From contig JANJXV010000024.1 of the NCBI GenBank assembly GCA_024803745.1, positions 7,224,106-7,288,105 on the forward strand: a stretch of DNA of 64,000 nt. The letters run 5' to 3'. The notes under the pieces were generated by a model, which saw only the letters and a program-made list of their open reading frames with translations, ran no database searches and was not told where the DNA came from. The translations under genes were made by a program, and so were the position numbers. This stretch comes from Megascapheus bottae (lineage: Eukaryota; Chordata; Mammalia; Rodentia; Geomyidae). Below, one piece after another: positions 1-28,950 of this stretch; the first letter of the stretch is position 1, and every line of letters starts with the position of its first letter.

Positions 1-780
1 GTGGATCTAGTATGTCCTTGTTTCTGGACGATTGGGTAAATGCCAACTAGTGGAATTGCTGGGTTATAGGGGAGCTCTATGTGTAGTCTTTTGAGGAACT
101 GCCATACTACTTTCCATAGTGGTTGTATGAGTTTGCACTCCCACCAACAGTGTAGTAGTGATCCCTCCTGGCCACATCCCCTCCAGCATCTGTTGTTATT
201 AGTTTTCTTGATCCTGGCCATTCTAACTGGAGTGAGGTGAAATCTTATTTGTAAGGAAATGGAAAGACTTAGAAAAAATCATATTAAGTGAAGTAAGGCA
301 GACTCAAATGAACATAGGCCCAATAGTCTCCCTCATTTGTCATAATCAGTAGAAACCTTGGGCTCTCCTGGCAGAGATTTACAATAGAACAAAATCTAGA
401 GACATTAGGCCAAATAGTATGACACTAAATGTAAGGACCTCCAGGATAAGCAAACAAAAGCCATATAATGAATGACTGTTGTTCTTAATGTACTATGTTA
501 TCTCTCATCTCTTTTGCCATCCCTTGGTTATCTCATATTGATACAATATTTCACCATGTTATCTGATATATTTTATATGTGGTTAATTGGTTATTTTGAA
601 ATTGGATAGGGAAGGGGGGAAATCAAGATAAGCGGGGGGAAGTGTGGGAGGGAAATGGGGACCATGTCATGAGAAAGAGTATCAATGTTTGTGAAGTTAT
701 GCATCTTTTATCTTGTGAATATAATGTAACCCTTCTATTAATCACAATAAAAAAATAAATGAATAAATAAATAATAGAAA
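1..780 (+). mobile_element. LINE-1 3' end with A-rich tail
   Basis: Positions 1-240 resemble the mammalian L1 3' region (text such as ATTGCTGGGTTATAGGGG and CTCCCACCAACAGTGTAG). They run into a segment found again at 11.8, 23.0, 38.7 and 46.8 kb, with a G-rich polypurine stretch (about 605-660), TAACCCTTCTATTAAT and a terminal AATAAAAAAATAAATGAATAAATAAA. A G-rich 3' UTR before the A tail is typical of L1. It continues beyond the left edge of the window. Confidence 0.75.
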
Positions 781-972
781 TGAACCCCAAGAAATGCAAG
801 AGGTTTATTTTTTATTCTTTTTTTCTTTCTTTTTCCTTTGGCTTATTCCATTTTGTCACTGTTTTTTATTTCTGTACCCTTTGTCTTGTATTTTGTTTAA
901 TCAATTTAAATTCAATCAATAGAAATTTTTGGCAACCAAATTTAAATTTACTCTAAAGTAAATGTTTTCTAT

Positions 973-1058
973 CCAGATGTGGTAGTGCATATCTGTAATC
1001 CCAGCATTTAGGATGGTGGGAAAGGAAATGGGAGAGTTCAAGGACAAAATTTGGTCTT
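973..1058 (+). mobile_element. B1/Alu-like SINE monomer
   Basis: The 7SL-derived head is recognisable (CCAGATGTGGTAGTGCATAT, TGTAATCCCAGCATTTAGG). It is short and diverged, without a Geo right monomer. Confidence 0.6.
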
Positions 1059-1073
1059 AAAAATCCCCAAATA

Positions 1074-1231
1074 GGGGCTGGGAGTTTGGCTTAGTGGTAG
1101 AGTGCTTGCCTCGGTACCACATACATAGAAAATAGCCGGAAATGGTGCTGAGGCTCAAGTGGTAGGGCTCTAACCTTGAGAAAGTCCAAGAATAGTACTC
1201 AGGCCCTGAGTTCAAGCCCAGAACTGGCAAA
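1074..1231 (+). mobile_element. IDL-Geo dimeric SINE, internally deleted
   Basis: An ID-like left monomer (GGGCTGGGAGTTTGGCTTAG) lacks its middle, including the B box. It is followed by the Geo right monomer (GGCTCAAGTGGTAGGGCTCT through GTTCAAGCCCAGAACTGGC) and an A tail. A perfect 15-bp target-site duplication (AAAAATCCCCAAATA) lies at 1059-1073 and 1232-1246, so this is a recent L1-mediated insertion. Confidence 0.85.
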
Positions 1232-1427
1232 AAAAATCCCCAAATAACCATATTTAAATAATAATAACATGGATACTAACACATAAAACTGTATCCACGA
1301 AAAATATTCAGTGTATATCAAATCTATAAAATGGTAATTTAACTGCTTATACAAATTCACACATTCTAAAAGGAAATCTTGTATTTGTTTCCGCAATTAA
1401 CATATATGGAAAAATGGCTAACTTTAA

Positions 1428-18596
<17,169 letters not shown>

Positions 18597-20320
18597 AAGA
18601 GAATTGAATTTGAAGTAGATATCACTCTTAAGCAACGATCTGGGAACAAAACAATGTGCCTTAAGTGTATTTTGGATTGTCAACAAGCTCATGCACATAG
18701 ACACAAGCACATACCCCAGTACACACTTAGCTAAAAAGGAACTATAGCACTTTTCATATAGCTTTCACAAGTTAAGATATGAATTCGAACATCTGTTTGT
18801 GTGGGGGATGAAAGTCAAGAGCTAAAAAGGGAATACTTGAAATATCATGATCCAGGACCACTTCAGGCCATGTATTAGATTGACACACACCAACCCTTGA
18901 GTTCCATGACAAAGAGGGCAGTGCTGTTCAGAAATGCTGTTTTATCTTCCCAATGGACACATTACTATCCGAAGGATGAAGGAGTATTTACATTCCACTT
19001 GCAAGTAGGGATTACATTTCTGTTCTTTATGGAGAAAAAAATGAGGCATTTCTGATGGCTTAGTCTTTTTATGGACACGATACTTATGAAAAACATTTCT
19101 TATTTTGCTTTCGAAATTGTCTGACTGAAAAGAAAGGCTTGATGCTCCATGAGGGGATTTGAAAAGATTCTGAAAGATAAGAAGTGGGATGTTTTATAGT
19201 TAGAACACCAGTACATTTACCTCTGCACTCCTTGTTTCTCATAAACATTTTCCCTTCTGTCTGTGAATTTAGGTGGAGAACTGCAGTTTAAATGGAAGAA
19301 ATACACCATTTGCAGTGAGAAAAAACACGTAATTCCTCACATATTACTTTACTATATTTCCTTGATGACCATATTTAGGGAAATCTTTTGTTTTCCATCC
19401 TACACTCATAGAATTTAAGATCACATGTACATTTTTAATGTTAAGTGGGAAGGATTTAATGCAAAGGATTATAGATTCACAAATGCATAAGCATAAAGTG
19501 TTTTATATATCTCCAAAGAGTAAAATGTTACTGGTAGCTGTATTTTTTATTTTCTTGAGTAATTGTATCTAGTACAAATTTAGAGTAGGCATAAAATTAT
19601 TTTTATGAAAATTATGGCGTACCTATAAAACATAGCTAATTGTAGTATTGAATTCTATCTTTTTTGGAATTAGAGTGGTAAATTTCCTTATTACACAAAT
19701 GTTTAGTTATGGGATAACATCTCGATGATGTGGTGGCTTTTGAAGGATTACTTTTCTTTAGAAAAAAAGTCACTGAGAGGCATAATTCAATGTATGGCTG
19801 AATTACTAAATGCACAAATACCTCAACTTCATGAAAATAAAACTATTTTGGTTGGTCAGCACTTTAGAATGAAATATCCACCTTCTTTAAATACTCTATT
19901 TTTATATGTATTTTTATATGAACATAAACGTGAATTTATAATTGTCTTAAATTATATTTAAATGCAAATATCACTTGGTATAATAAAAACATTTCCTAGA
20001 TAGTAAGATATTTTTAAAAGAATAGTACAGAAAGAATCAAAATGAAAGGTTTTTCTGAACCCCTATGCAACATCATTCTTAGGTTTCCAGGGATGTATTT
20101 CAATGACTCCGCGGCTTCTCCATCATGTATTCATGTGTTGTAAATTACAAATAACTTCCTAACGTTCAGTGATCACTTCCTGTAGATCAGTGTTATCCTG
20201 ACTGAAAATCATCTGGCTGAGGTTGCTCTAGCATTTACCTCACCACTGACGTCATAGTAGAGTTTAGAAACGATTGTCATGCTGTTTTAAATAACTGTCT
20301 CACTAATAATAAATTGCTCT
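18597..20320 (+). other. CPED1: CPED1 3' UTR and flank (end uncertain)
   Basis: AT-rich sequence without recognisable repeats directly follows the CPED1 stop codon, so most is probably the 3' UTR. Candidate poly(A) signals AATAAA lie at 19836-19841 and 19982-19987, with another near 20306. I cannot say which is used. Transcript data would decide. Confidence 0.5.
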
Positions 20321-20519
20321 TCAGAGATTACCTTTTTCTTCTTTTTTTCCCCCAAAAGACTGTAACCATACAAAACACAGTTCTTGATACAGACACCATC
20401 ATATGGATTTCAGAATTGGAGAGTCATTATAAAGGTTTCACTGTGTCAACCTTCCAACTGTGATAGTTTACATGTCTGATCAAATGAATGAATGATCTAA
20501 AATGATGAATTCTTTTTTC

Positions 20520-20680
20520 CTTTTTAATTTAGTGTTTATTATCATAGTGTTGTATAGAGGGGTTACAGTTGTATTCATCCGGTAGTGGGTACATTACTTC
20601 TTGCCTGTTGTTACCCCCCACCTCCTTCCAAGTTATAGAGTCCCTTTACAACATATTGTCTTGTGAAGATCTCTGTTACA
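20520..20680 (-). mobile_element. LINE-1 3' end, diverged, reverse
   Basis: GGGGTTACAGTTGTATTCAT ... GTGGGTACATTACTTCTTGC mirrors the L1 tails at 23.0 and 46.8 kb but is more diverged. Confidence 0.5.
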
Positions 20681-20688
20681 CTGTGAAT

Positions 20689-20856
20689 ATTTTTTTTTGC
20701 TAGCCCTGGACTTGAGCTCTGGACCTGAGCACTGTCCTTGGACTTTCTCAAGGCTAGAGCTCTACCACTCGAACCCCAGCACCACTTCCAGCTTTTTTTT
20801 CCTATGTATGTGGTTCCGAGGAATCGAATCCCAGCCTTTGTGCAGGCCCCTAAGGT
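20689..20856 (-). mobile_element. IDL-Geo SINE, reverse, 5'-truncated
   Basis: T-rich start, GAGCACTGTCCTTGGACTTT, CTCTACCACTCGAACCCCAG and ATGTGGTTCCGAGGAATCGA are the reversed Geo and ID monomers. The 5' part of the ID monomer is missing. Confidence 0.8.
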
Positions 20857-21162
20857 TTTTATTTTAAGATAAGGCCTGAAATTCTAATGATAGTTTTAAT
20901 AATTAACTAAAAAATCAGCATTTTATCGATGTGTATATGTGATATGCACACAAATATTGTCCAGGTTTAGCAAGTTTCTAATTTGAGGAGGGAAAGAGGA
21001 GTAGACATTTGTGAATATTTTTAGGTATGAAAGTTACAGGAAGTATATTTTTGGTAAGAATTGATCATTATCCAATGTAAACTAAACTAAAGAAAACAAT
21101 TTAGAAATCTACAATATTAAAAGTCAAGAATAGTTGCATAAACATTACCTGGCATTACCCTT

Positions 21163-21252
<90 letters not shown>

Positions 21253-21253
21253 C

Positions 21254-21288
<35 letters not shown>

Positions 21289-21550
21289 GACAGAGAGAGA
21301 GAGAGGGACAGAGAGAGGAGAGAGAGAGAGGGACAGAGAGAGAGACAGAGAGAGACAGAGAGAGAGACAGAGAGAGAGAGACAGAGAGAGAGAGAGGGAC
21401 AGAGAGAGAGGAGAGAGAGAGAGGGACAGAGAGAGAGACAGAGAGAGACAGAGAGAGAGACAGAGAGAGAGAGACAGAGAGAGAGAGAGGGACAGAGAGA
21501 GAGGAGAGAGAGAGAGGGACAGAGAGAGAGAGAGAGGAGAGAGAGGGGGG
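21163..21550 (+). repeat. GA-rich satellite with 93-bp higher-order unit
   Basis: A pure (GA)n run (21163-21245) passes into GA/CAGA/GGGACA variants. A landmark GG before an AGAGAGAGAGAGGGACAG block recurs at 21317, 21410 and 21503, a spacing of exactly 93 bp, giving about 2.5 copies of a tandem higher-order unit. The tract is almost wholly purine on the plus strand. Open frames across both strands are a by-product of the 93-bp period (divisible by three). Confidence 0.9.
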
Positions 21551-22944
21551 GGGAGTTTAAAGGCACAGTGTACTATTTTTCAGTAGGCAACAAACACCTC
21601 CTGAAGACACACAGAGAAACAAGGCTTGGCATTTCTTCTTGTTTGAATTGTGTTCATGACATTCATTCTTCCTCATGTTAGTTACCCATATACCTAGGTA
21701 TTTTCTCTACTGAACAATGATCCCAACTGGAGGAAATTACTAGAAACTATTCTAATACTTTTATGGAGAAATAAATGGCGTTCTCCACCTGAAGTTTCCT
21801 CTTGTAGTTCAATTACACTGAAATATTTCACAAGAAAATAAAGAAATGAATCCAAAATTATATTACCAATATGAGTTTTTTCAAAGCCGAAAAGATTTGA
21901 CATGGAAGCTGTAAGGTGATGTCATGTAGTAATAAAATTAAAAGCTAAGATCTTATTAAACATGGGCTTAAAGTCTTATATGACCAAAAGGAAATAATAA
22001 AATTCAATTGATAGGACTATCTTGCTTAAAATAAACTAATATTACCGAGTAAATTCCCATGAGCTGATAACTCTAAAACCATGTATCCAAGTACAAGCCG
22101 ATAAATACTGTACCAGGTTCCACCATTTTGGTTGACTTAAAAAATAATTGCTCTGCAAATGTTATTGAGGCTTTTTTTTTAATGTGTGGTAAAGTTGAAA
22201 TGCATTCAGTCCTTGCTGGAAGTAAAGGCATTTTGATAGATCATTTCAGCTTAAGGGAATGCAGCAGAAGTTGTCAGAAAGCCCCCCTGAAAACTAACTA
22301 AAGACAACCTGATTCTCTGAGTGCCTACATCCTAGATTTGATATTTAGCAAGGCTTCCAAGGTTTCATACTGTCAAAGAACCTTTTATCATGTTTTTATT
22401 GCTGTCATAACTGCTATTATCAACTTCCGTATTTCTTTTATGATTCATTTATTTGGTGTAGAGACTGCAGAACTCACTGTTTTTTAACCAACACAGTACA
22501 CTCCTCCTTAGAGGATATTTCACTTATTTTCTTCATGCACCATGAAATGAAAATAATTCATTTTATGGCTCTCTTAAATGATAAATCTGTCACATGATGG
22601 AAATAATATTATTATTAGCATTTATTGAGAGTAAAGTTTAGAAAGTCTATTTGCCATACCAGTGAACAGAATTTTTTAAATCTAAGAGCAAGAACAAAAT
22701 AATTACATTTAGAGAATTTGTATAAGAAATTTCTAAAAAGATGGTATTGTTTAGGTTGCTTAATTTTTTGTTTTGATTTATAGTTTGCCTTCAGTGTGTA
22801 GCATTCTTCTCAGAAATGTTTTCATTGGATTTCATGCCTTTCTTTCAATCCTATGCAAGACATCATGAAATGTTATTACACTTGAGATTAGGTTATGAGT
22901 ACAAGTTTTATTTCCTCAGGTGACCTATATGTGACTTTATATTA

Positions 22945-23450
22945 TTCTTTTCATATATTTTTATTGTAATTAATAGACGGGTTACATTATATTCATCAGA
23001 CAGAAGGTGCATTACTTCACAAACATTGATACCCTTTCTCATGTCTTGGTCCCCATTTCCCTCCCCTCTCCTCTACCCCTCATCTTGTTTTCCCCACTTC
23101 CCTATCTGATTTCAAATAACCAAATAAACATATATACAATATATCAGATACCAAGGTAAAATACTGTATCAATATGAGATGACCAAGAGATAGCAAAGGA
23201 GATGAGAGATAACATGGTACATTAAGGAAAACAATCACTCATTATATGGCTTTTGTTCCTATATCCTGGAGGTCCTTTCATTTAGCATCACACTATATGG
23301 CCTTATGTATCTAGGTTTTGCTCTATTGTAAATCTCTGCTAGGAGAACCCAAGGTTTCTACTGATTATGACAAATGAGGGAAACCATTGAGCCTATGTTC
23401 CTTTGAGTCTGGCTTACTTCCCTTAATATGATTAAAAAATCATATACTTT
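22945..23450 (-). mobile_element. LINE-1 3' end, reverse
   Basis: The reversed tail (TTTTTATTGTAATTAATAGA) is followed by GGTGCATTACTTCACAAACA, a C-rich mirror of the polypurine block (TTTCCCTCCCCTCTCCTC), and CTGGAGGTCCTTTCATTTAG. It is the longest reverse copy here, ending near TGGCTTACTTCCCTTAATAT. Confidence 0.8.
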
Positions 23451-23515
23451 TTGTTGCAAGACAATGTAAATCTTATTTCCTAGGAAATCCTTAAAAATGT
23501 GTATATATCCATTAA

Positions 23516-23516
<1 letters not shown>

Positions 23517-23549
<33 letters not shown>
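23517..23549 (+). repeat. (TG)n microsatellite
   Basis: About 16 TG units. Confidence 0.95.
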
Positions 23550-23552
<3 letters not shown>

Positions 23553-23893
23553 AATAGATAAATAGAGAAGGAGGAAGGTAAATGCAATTACAGCTGATTA
23601 CTAGAAGTGACATAAAATAAAGTCAACTAACTCAATTATACAGTACATTTTCCTATGTTGTGATTGGTTTATGAAAGGGATTCATTTAAGACAGATTTTA
23701 CTTCAGGGAATAGTGATGGGATATGATCTATTTAAATATTTTGTTCACTTGTATTTTGATTTTTCACTTGTGCTTTAATTTTTATTGTACAATGTATCCA
23801 AAATCAACAAGTTGAAATCTCATTTGAATTCACATTTACATGATCATGACGTCAATCTCCACATTTTCATTTTCTTTAAATTCTCTAATTTTT

Positions 23894-24089
23894 TTTGCCA
23901 GTCCTAGCGCTTGAACTCAGAGCACTCAGAACACTGTCCTTGGGCTTTCTCAAGGCTGATGCTCTACCACTAGAGACACAGCACCACTTCCAGCTTTTTT
24001 TGATGTATGTGGTACTGAGGAATCAAACCTGGGTCTTCATGCATGCTAGGCAAGCACTCTACTTACTACTAGGCCAAACTCCTGGGGCC
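23894..24089 (-). mobile_element. IDL-Geo dimeric SINE, reverse, with TSD
   Basis: Geo (TTGCCAGTCCTAGCGCTTGA, CACTGTCCTTGGGCTTTCTC) and ID (GTGGTACTGAGGAATCAAAC, GCATGCTAGGCAAGCACTCT) monomers are both reversed. Flanking 16-mers at 23878-23893 and 24090-24105 match at 15 of 16 positions. Confidence 0.85.
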
Positions 24090-25011
24090 AAATTTTCTAA
24101 TTTTTATTTGGTCCACAAGCTGCCTTTCAAAAAATCAAAGGTAATTTTAAAAATATAAAAATAAAAATAAAATAAAATTTGAGTCATGAATCTGATGTAA
24201 ATAAAATATTTTGGCCATTAAAATAAAATGGATATATTACATGTATATCTGAAAATCTCCATGCGTTATAAAAGACTGACTGATTGCCAGTAGGCCTTCT
24301 CATCTTAATAACTGGAGATGGCAACTGATGGCCCTTGGGGCCCTTGCAGTAAATGTATGGGTAGAAGAGGACTGTACAAAGTGTCACTGCTAAATCCAGG
24401 GTAGAGTAGTCCAGGTTAGTCCATGACATCTATCATCATCAAACAGGGCGGGAACATAATCATAATGCTGATTCGAGGGACAGAATACACTAGGCCCTGG
24501 GAAGAACACAGATTATAAGTGCTTCCCAGCTGCCATTGTCCAATCTGGATAGAACTTCATGCCTTCCTTTTCATACATGTTATTTTGGAGGGTCTGCATA
24601 CTCTACAGCATAAACCCTAAATGATCATTGTAAGTCCTTATTGGGCTTGAACTGATCATCCAAATGAATCAACTATCAGGTGAATGCACTTTCAATGATG
24701 TATTATTTCTAATCAGGAAAACAGAAAGTACATTCTACCAACATGGTGTAATCTCTGGAACACATGAAATAGAAAAGAAGGAACCATGCAGGGAACCATT
24801 TATCTACCAGAATTATTTCTGCTTTTCTTTATCTTTGCCATCTAAATGGAATACAGTCAATATTCTTCTGTGAATATTTAGTATGCAATATAAGCTATAG
24901 TTTATACTCTTTTCCTTGTCTTAATTACAGAAATCTTATATTTCACTAGACTCTCTGATTAGTGTCCTAAAACAATTATTTATGCACTTTTGTTAAAAAC
25001 CAGTGCCAGTT

Positions 25012-25245
25012 GTCCAGGTGCCAATGGCTCACCCTTGTAATCCTAGCTACTCAGGAGGCTGAGATCTAAGAATTTCAGTTCAAAGCCAGCCCTGGCATAA
25101 AAGGCCATGAGATTTTTTTACCCCCAATTAACCACCAGAAAATCGAAATGGTGCTGTGGCTCAAGTGGTAGCATATTAGCCTTGACCTGAAGAGCTCAGG
25201 GACAGCACTCAGGCCCATAGTTCAAGCCCACAACCACCACCACCA
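25012..25245 (+). mobile_element. B1-Geo dimeric SINE
   Basis: CCAATGGCTCACCCTTGTAA, CTACTCAGGAGGCTGAGATC, then GTGCTGTGGCTCAAGTGGTA and TTCAAGCCCACAACCACCAC. It ends in a short CCA repeat. Confidence 0.8.
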
Positions 25246-25303
25246 ACACTATTTGCAGCCATGGTATGAAAAAGAATTGGTATGAATTAAGAATTCTATG
25301 AAG

Positions 25304-25540
25304 GGGCCGGGAGTTTGACCTAGTGGTAGAGTGCTTGTCTAGCATGCACGAAGACCTGGGTTCGATTCCTCGGTACCCCACAGACATAGCAAAAAGCAGG
25401 AAGTGGTGCTGAGGCTCAAGTGGTAGAGTGCTAGCCTTAAGAAAGTCCAAGGACAGTGCTCAAACCCTGACCTCAAGCCCAGGACTGGCAAAAAAAAAAA
25501 AAGAATACACCAAATTTTCAGAATAAAAATATTAAAAAAA
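25304..25540 (+). mobile_element. IDL-Geo SINE with extended 3' tail and perfect TSD
   Basis: Complete ID monomer with B box (GGGTTCGATTCCTCGGTACC) and Geo monomer, then A13. About 38 further bases of non-SINE sequence (25503-25533) and a second A tract follow before the target-site duplication. The TSD (AAGAATTCTATGAAG) is perfect over 15 bp at 25289-25303 and 25541-25555. Confidence 0.9.
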
Positions 25541-26264
25541 AAGAATTCTATGAAGATACTTAATTAACACCTTCATACCCCAAAATGACACATTTCTGGA
25601 TCTATTCATTTTCAGCATGTGTACATACCCTTGGGGAAAGCCTGATATATGTTCACAATTGCCTCCCACGAATACCCATTTCAGTGCTCACACTAGCTGT
25701 GCAAAACCAGTGGCAGTGTTCAAAAGGGTGTGGATACAACGCTTAGCACAAGTTAGTCCTGCCAAGTACAAGAAATATTTCAATTAGATGGTTTTCCAAG
25801 GCCATGTCATTGGTAAACACCTAGAACGCCTCCTTAGCCACTGATACTCTGAATAAATTGATAGCTTCCATGAATTATTTATGGATTCTGAATTGAGGCT
25901 GATACAGACATTATGTCTCAGGTTTCATTTTCCCAGAACTGTGAATTTCAAATGGGGCAATTGGCTGATGTGATATTTTTCTGTTTCCTGAAGCCACAGA
26001 AAGTATTGACTTCCTTAAAGTGGAGTCCTTTTCCAATAGCAGCGTCTCTGGGCTATCATCTTCAGTAAACTGTGTAAACTGATTAAGGACTTGTTATGCT
26101 GCCTTTGAAAACCAGAAAGTCAGACCTCACTTTCCTTGTTTTGTATGAGTGGAGTATGTGTCAAATAATGAACTTAAAGACAGGACTTTGGGGAAATTCT
26201 TTAAATTGATAAATACATACACACATGAAAGTCATGGGTATTAAGTATGCATGAATATGTACAC

Positions 26265-26305
<41 letters not shown>

Positions 26306-26326
26306 CACACACACACATACACACAC
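26265..26326 (+). repeat. (AC)n microsatellite
   Basis: About 30 AC units with single GC and AT interruptions. Confidence 0.95.
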
Positions 26327-27234
26327 TATATAGAGAAATGCCAAATAATTTATAGCCTTTGACTTAGTTTCTTTAAAAGGATGCCCTAATTTTTTGATTT
26401 ACAGTATGTAAAACCCTTGGGAGCAACAGGTTCTATTATCTCAGGACGACTTTGCCAGGTGCTCGTCTGGACATGAAGCGAATGTGAATCCTGGCTTGCA
26501 CCAAGCAGTGGCAGAGCTGGGGATATACTAGGGAAGAGGTGTGCCAGATGCTTCTTTTGAGAAATCAGCAGGTTGAAAACATGATAAGAAATGCTGGACT
26601 GCAAGATCATATTCATATCAGCTGCAACTTCTAAAACTCCACAGAACTTCGGCAAAGCAAATAAGTTCGGTTATCTTGACACTTCTCGGAAAAGAAGTGG
26701 ATGGATCCGTAGAGATCTTTGGGCGAATCCAGACTTTGCAGTGATCCCTGTCAGGTACTCTGCTATTGAATGGAAGTTGCTGCTGGGCAAGTTCACCCCT
26801 CTAGCACTCATTCGGTTAAAGCAGAGCTTAAACCTATCTCCAAACTAATTTATTTTGCCTGTACATTAATGAGTAGATAGTGACTTCCACGCCTCTATGT
26901 TTGTCTCTGTCATTGAACTATCACAGTGTGTTACTACCAAAAATTACCTGTGGATATGCTTTCTCACACACAAAAAAAACTGAGTTTCTTGAAGCTTGGG
27001 ATAGACAGACCTGTCTTCCTATTGAATAGTGTCACACATGTTTTCTCATGTCTCTTCAACGTAGGTGCTATCTCTTCTAGGGATCTTTCTCTGATTCTTC
27101 AATCACCTTCCTGATTAAAGTGTAATTTCTTTGTTTCCTTAGTACTCTCTGCTCACCCATAGCCCAGCTTTTATTTCTTTGTTTAATCACAAACCACAGA
27201 AATATTAACTCCTTGAGGAAGGGACTGAGGTATT

Positions 27235-27625
27235 TATGTCTTTGGTAGTGTTTATTCATGACTCTAACTACTCCACTGAGGTATAACTTACCTACCACAA
27301 AGTTTACTCTTGAAGTGTATAATATTCCATTGCTTTTAATATAAATACATAGCTTGGCAACTCTCACAACAATCTAACCTAAGAACATTTTGTCACCTCA
27401 AAAGAAAAATCACACTGTGCACTTCCTCTCCCCCATGTCTCAAACATTTTTTTTCATCCTGGACCTATATTCTGTCTGTATAGATTTCCTGATCTTGGCT
27501 ACTTCACATAAACAGACTTATAGAATGGGTGGCCTTTCCTGGTTGTAATCTTTCACTTATTATTCCTATGTTTTCAACTTTGTGTTATAAATTAGTTGGC
27601 TGACACAAGAAAGACATTCAATGAA
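27235..27625 (+). mobile_element. Old LINE-1 (L1M-type) fragment
   Basis: Segments such as GAGGTATAACTTACCTACCA, AACATTTTGTCACCTCAAAA and TTCACATAAACAGACTTATA fit the well-known old mammalian L1 text in order. Orientation relative to the L1 sense strand was not settled. Confidence 0.55.
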
Positions 27626-28883
27626 TTTGCATAAATAGAAAACTAAACGTTCTAATCAGCTCTAGCATTTCCTTACATTAGGAATCGTGTTCAAAATAGA
27701 ACTTGCTAAAAGGTTTTAACAAAGCTTTATGTTGGATATAAGATGACCACTTTAAAAAAATTAGCATACCATTTCTTAGCAAATATCACACTTTATTCTC
27801 AATATGCTCTGAGAAATAATCACAACACTGAGAAGGTAAGTAAGAAAGATAGGAATTACATCCTATAGTTGCCCATCTAACCCTCATAAACTGATAAAAT
27901 CTAGAGTGCTTGTGTAGGTCTGCATTTCCCAGGCCCTGTTCATTGTTTGTTTTAGAAAGAGTGGATATACTTTTCACCCTGTCCCTATCAAAACTGGAAA
28001 GAGTTTGAATTCATGCCCCAAACTAAATGAATAATCAGGCATCCTATTTTAAGTTCACACAAGGGTACTAAAGGTGCAAGAAAAGGCTAACTCTGACATT
28101 CTTGCTTGTAGAATTTCTGCTAGCATATAGCTGGTACTGGGGCTCTTGGAGGAAGCACCAGGAGTAGTGTTTAACTGGTTCCAGAGACTGCACCATTCCT
28201 CACACCAAAATTCCAGAAAGCAGGACAGAAGCTCTACTAATGATCATACTCAGTTCAGTCTGTTCAATGAAGCCTAATCATTCAGGAAGATGTTCCTGTA
28301 GGCTCCGCCCTAGTGAGACACTCATAATATATAGAAGTATTTCGATTGGCTTTTTTTCCTACTGTTCAAATGTCAAATACAATATTAATGGAGCATCAAA
28401 ATTCATTTTTATGCTGTAAATCTACCTCTAATTTTATATATAATAAGTACTTACAGATGCAACTCATGTTTAAATAGAAGTACCTAATAGTTAAAAGAAG
28501 TATTGGCCATATTGTAGTGATTTTGCAAGCAGCTGTTTCAAGTTAGCATATGTGTATTCCAAGTCTTGTGTATCTGAGACACAAGTCAATGTCAACAGTA
28601 CATTAACAATGCAACTGAATTTAATTATGGAACTTAAAATATGGGTGGAGAGATCGCATTTTCACTGAGATGTAGTAGTGGTGGGAGACATGTGTTTCTC
28701 ATGGGTTTCAAATAGGTACTTAATTCCAATACACTCATCAATTCAATAACTTTTTGCAATAGTAATTAATTAAAAGTATTTCTGCATATTTATTCCTGCA
28801 CCATGATAACAGCCATATTCTTCAGTGCTTAGATTAAAGCACTAGCAAGATTTGCAAGTTGCATTGTAGGTGCCTTTGAAATA

Positions 28884-28950
28884 CGAATCATGGCCAGCCT
28901 AGGCTATCTTGTGAGATTCTGTCTCAAAAACTACAGAAATAAAAGAAAAA
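28884..28950 (+). mobile_element. B1-like SINE right end
   Basis: GGCCAGCCTAGGCTATCTTG followed by GAGATTCTGTCTCAAAAACT and an A-rich tail is a typical B1 3' part. Confidence 0.6.

Noticed and set aside
1074..1231. SINE A and B boxes as tRNA genes
   Set aside because: The tRNA-like heads of the ID monomers cannot fold a full acceptor stem and lead into A tails with target-site duplications, so they are retroposons.
21117..21586. Open frames of about 150 codons on both strands (Arg-Glu or Ser-Leu repeats)
   Set aside because: Pure translation of the GA satellite, kept open by its 93-bp period. Not a protein gene.
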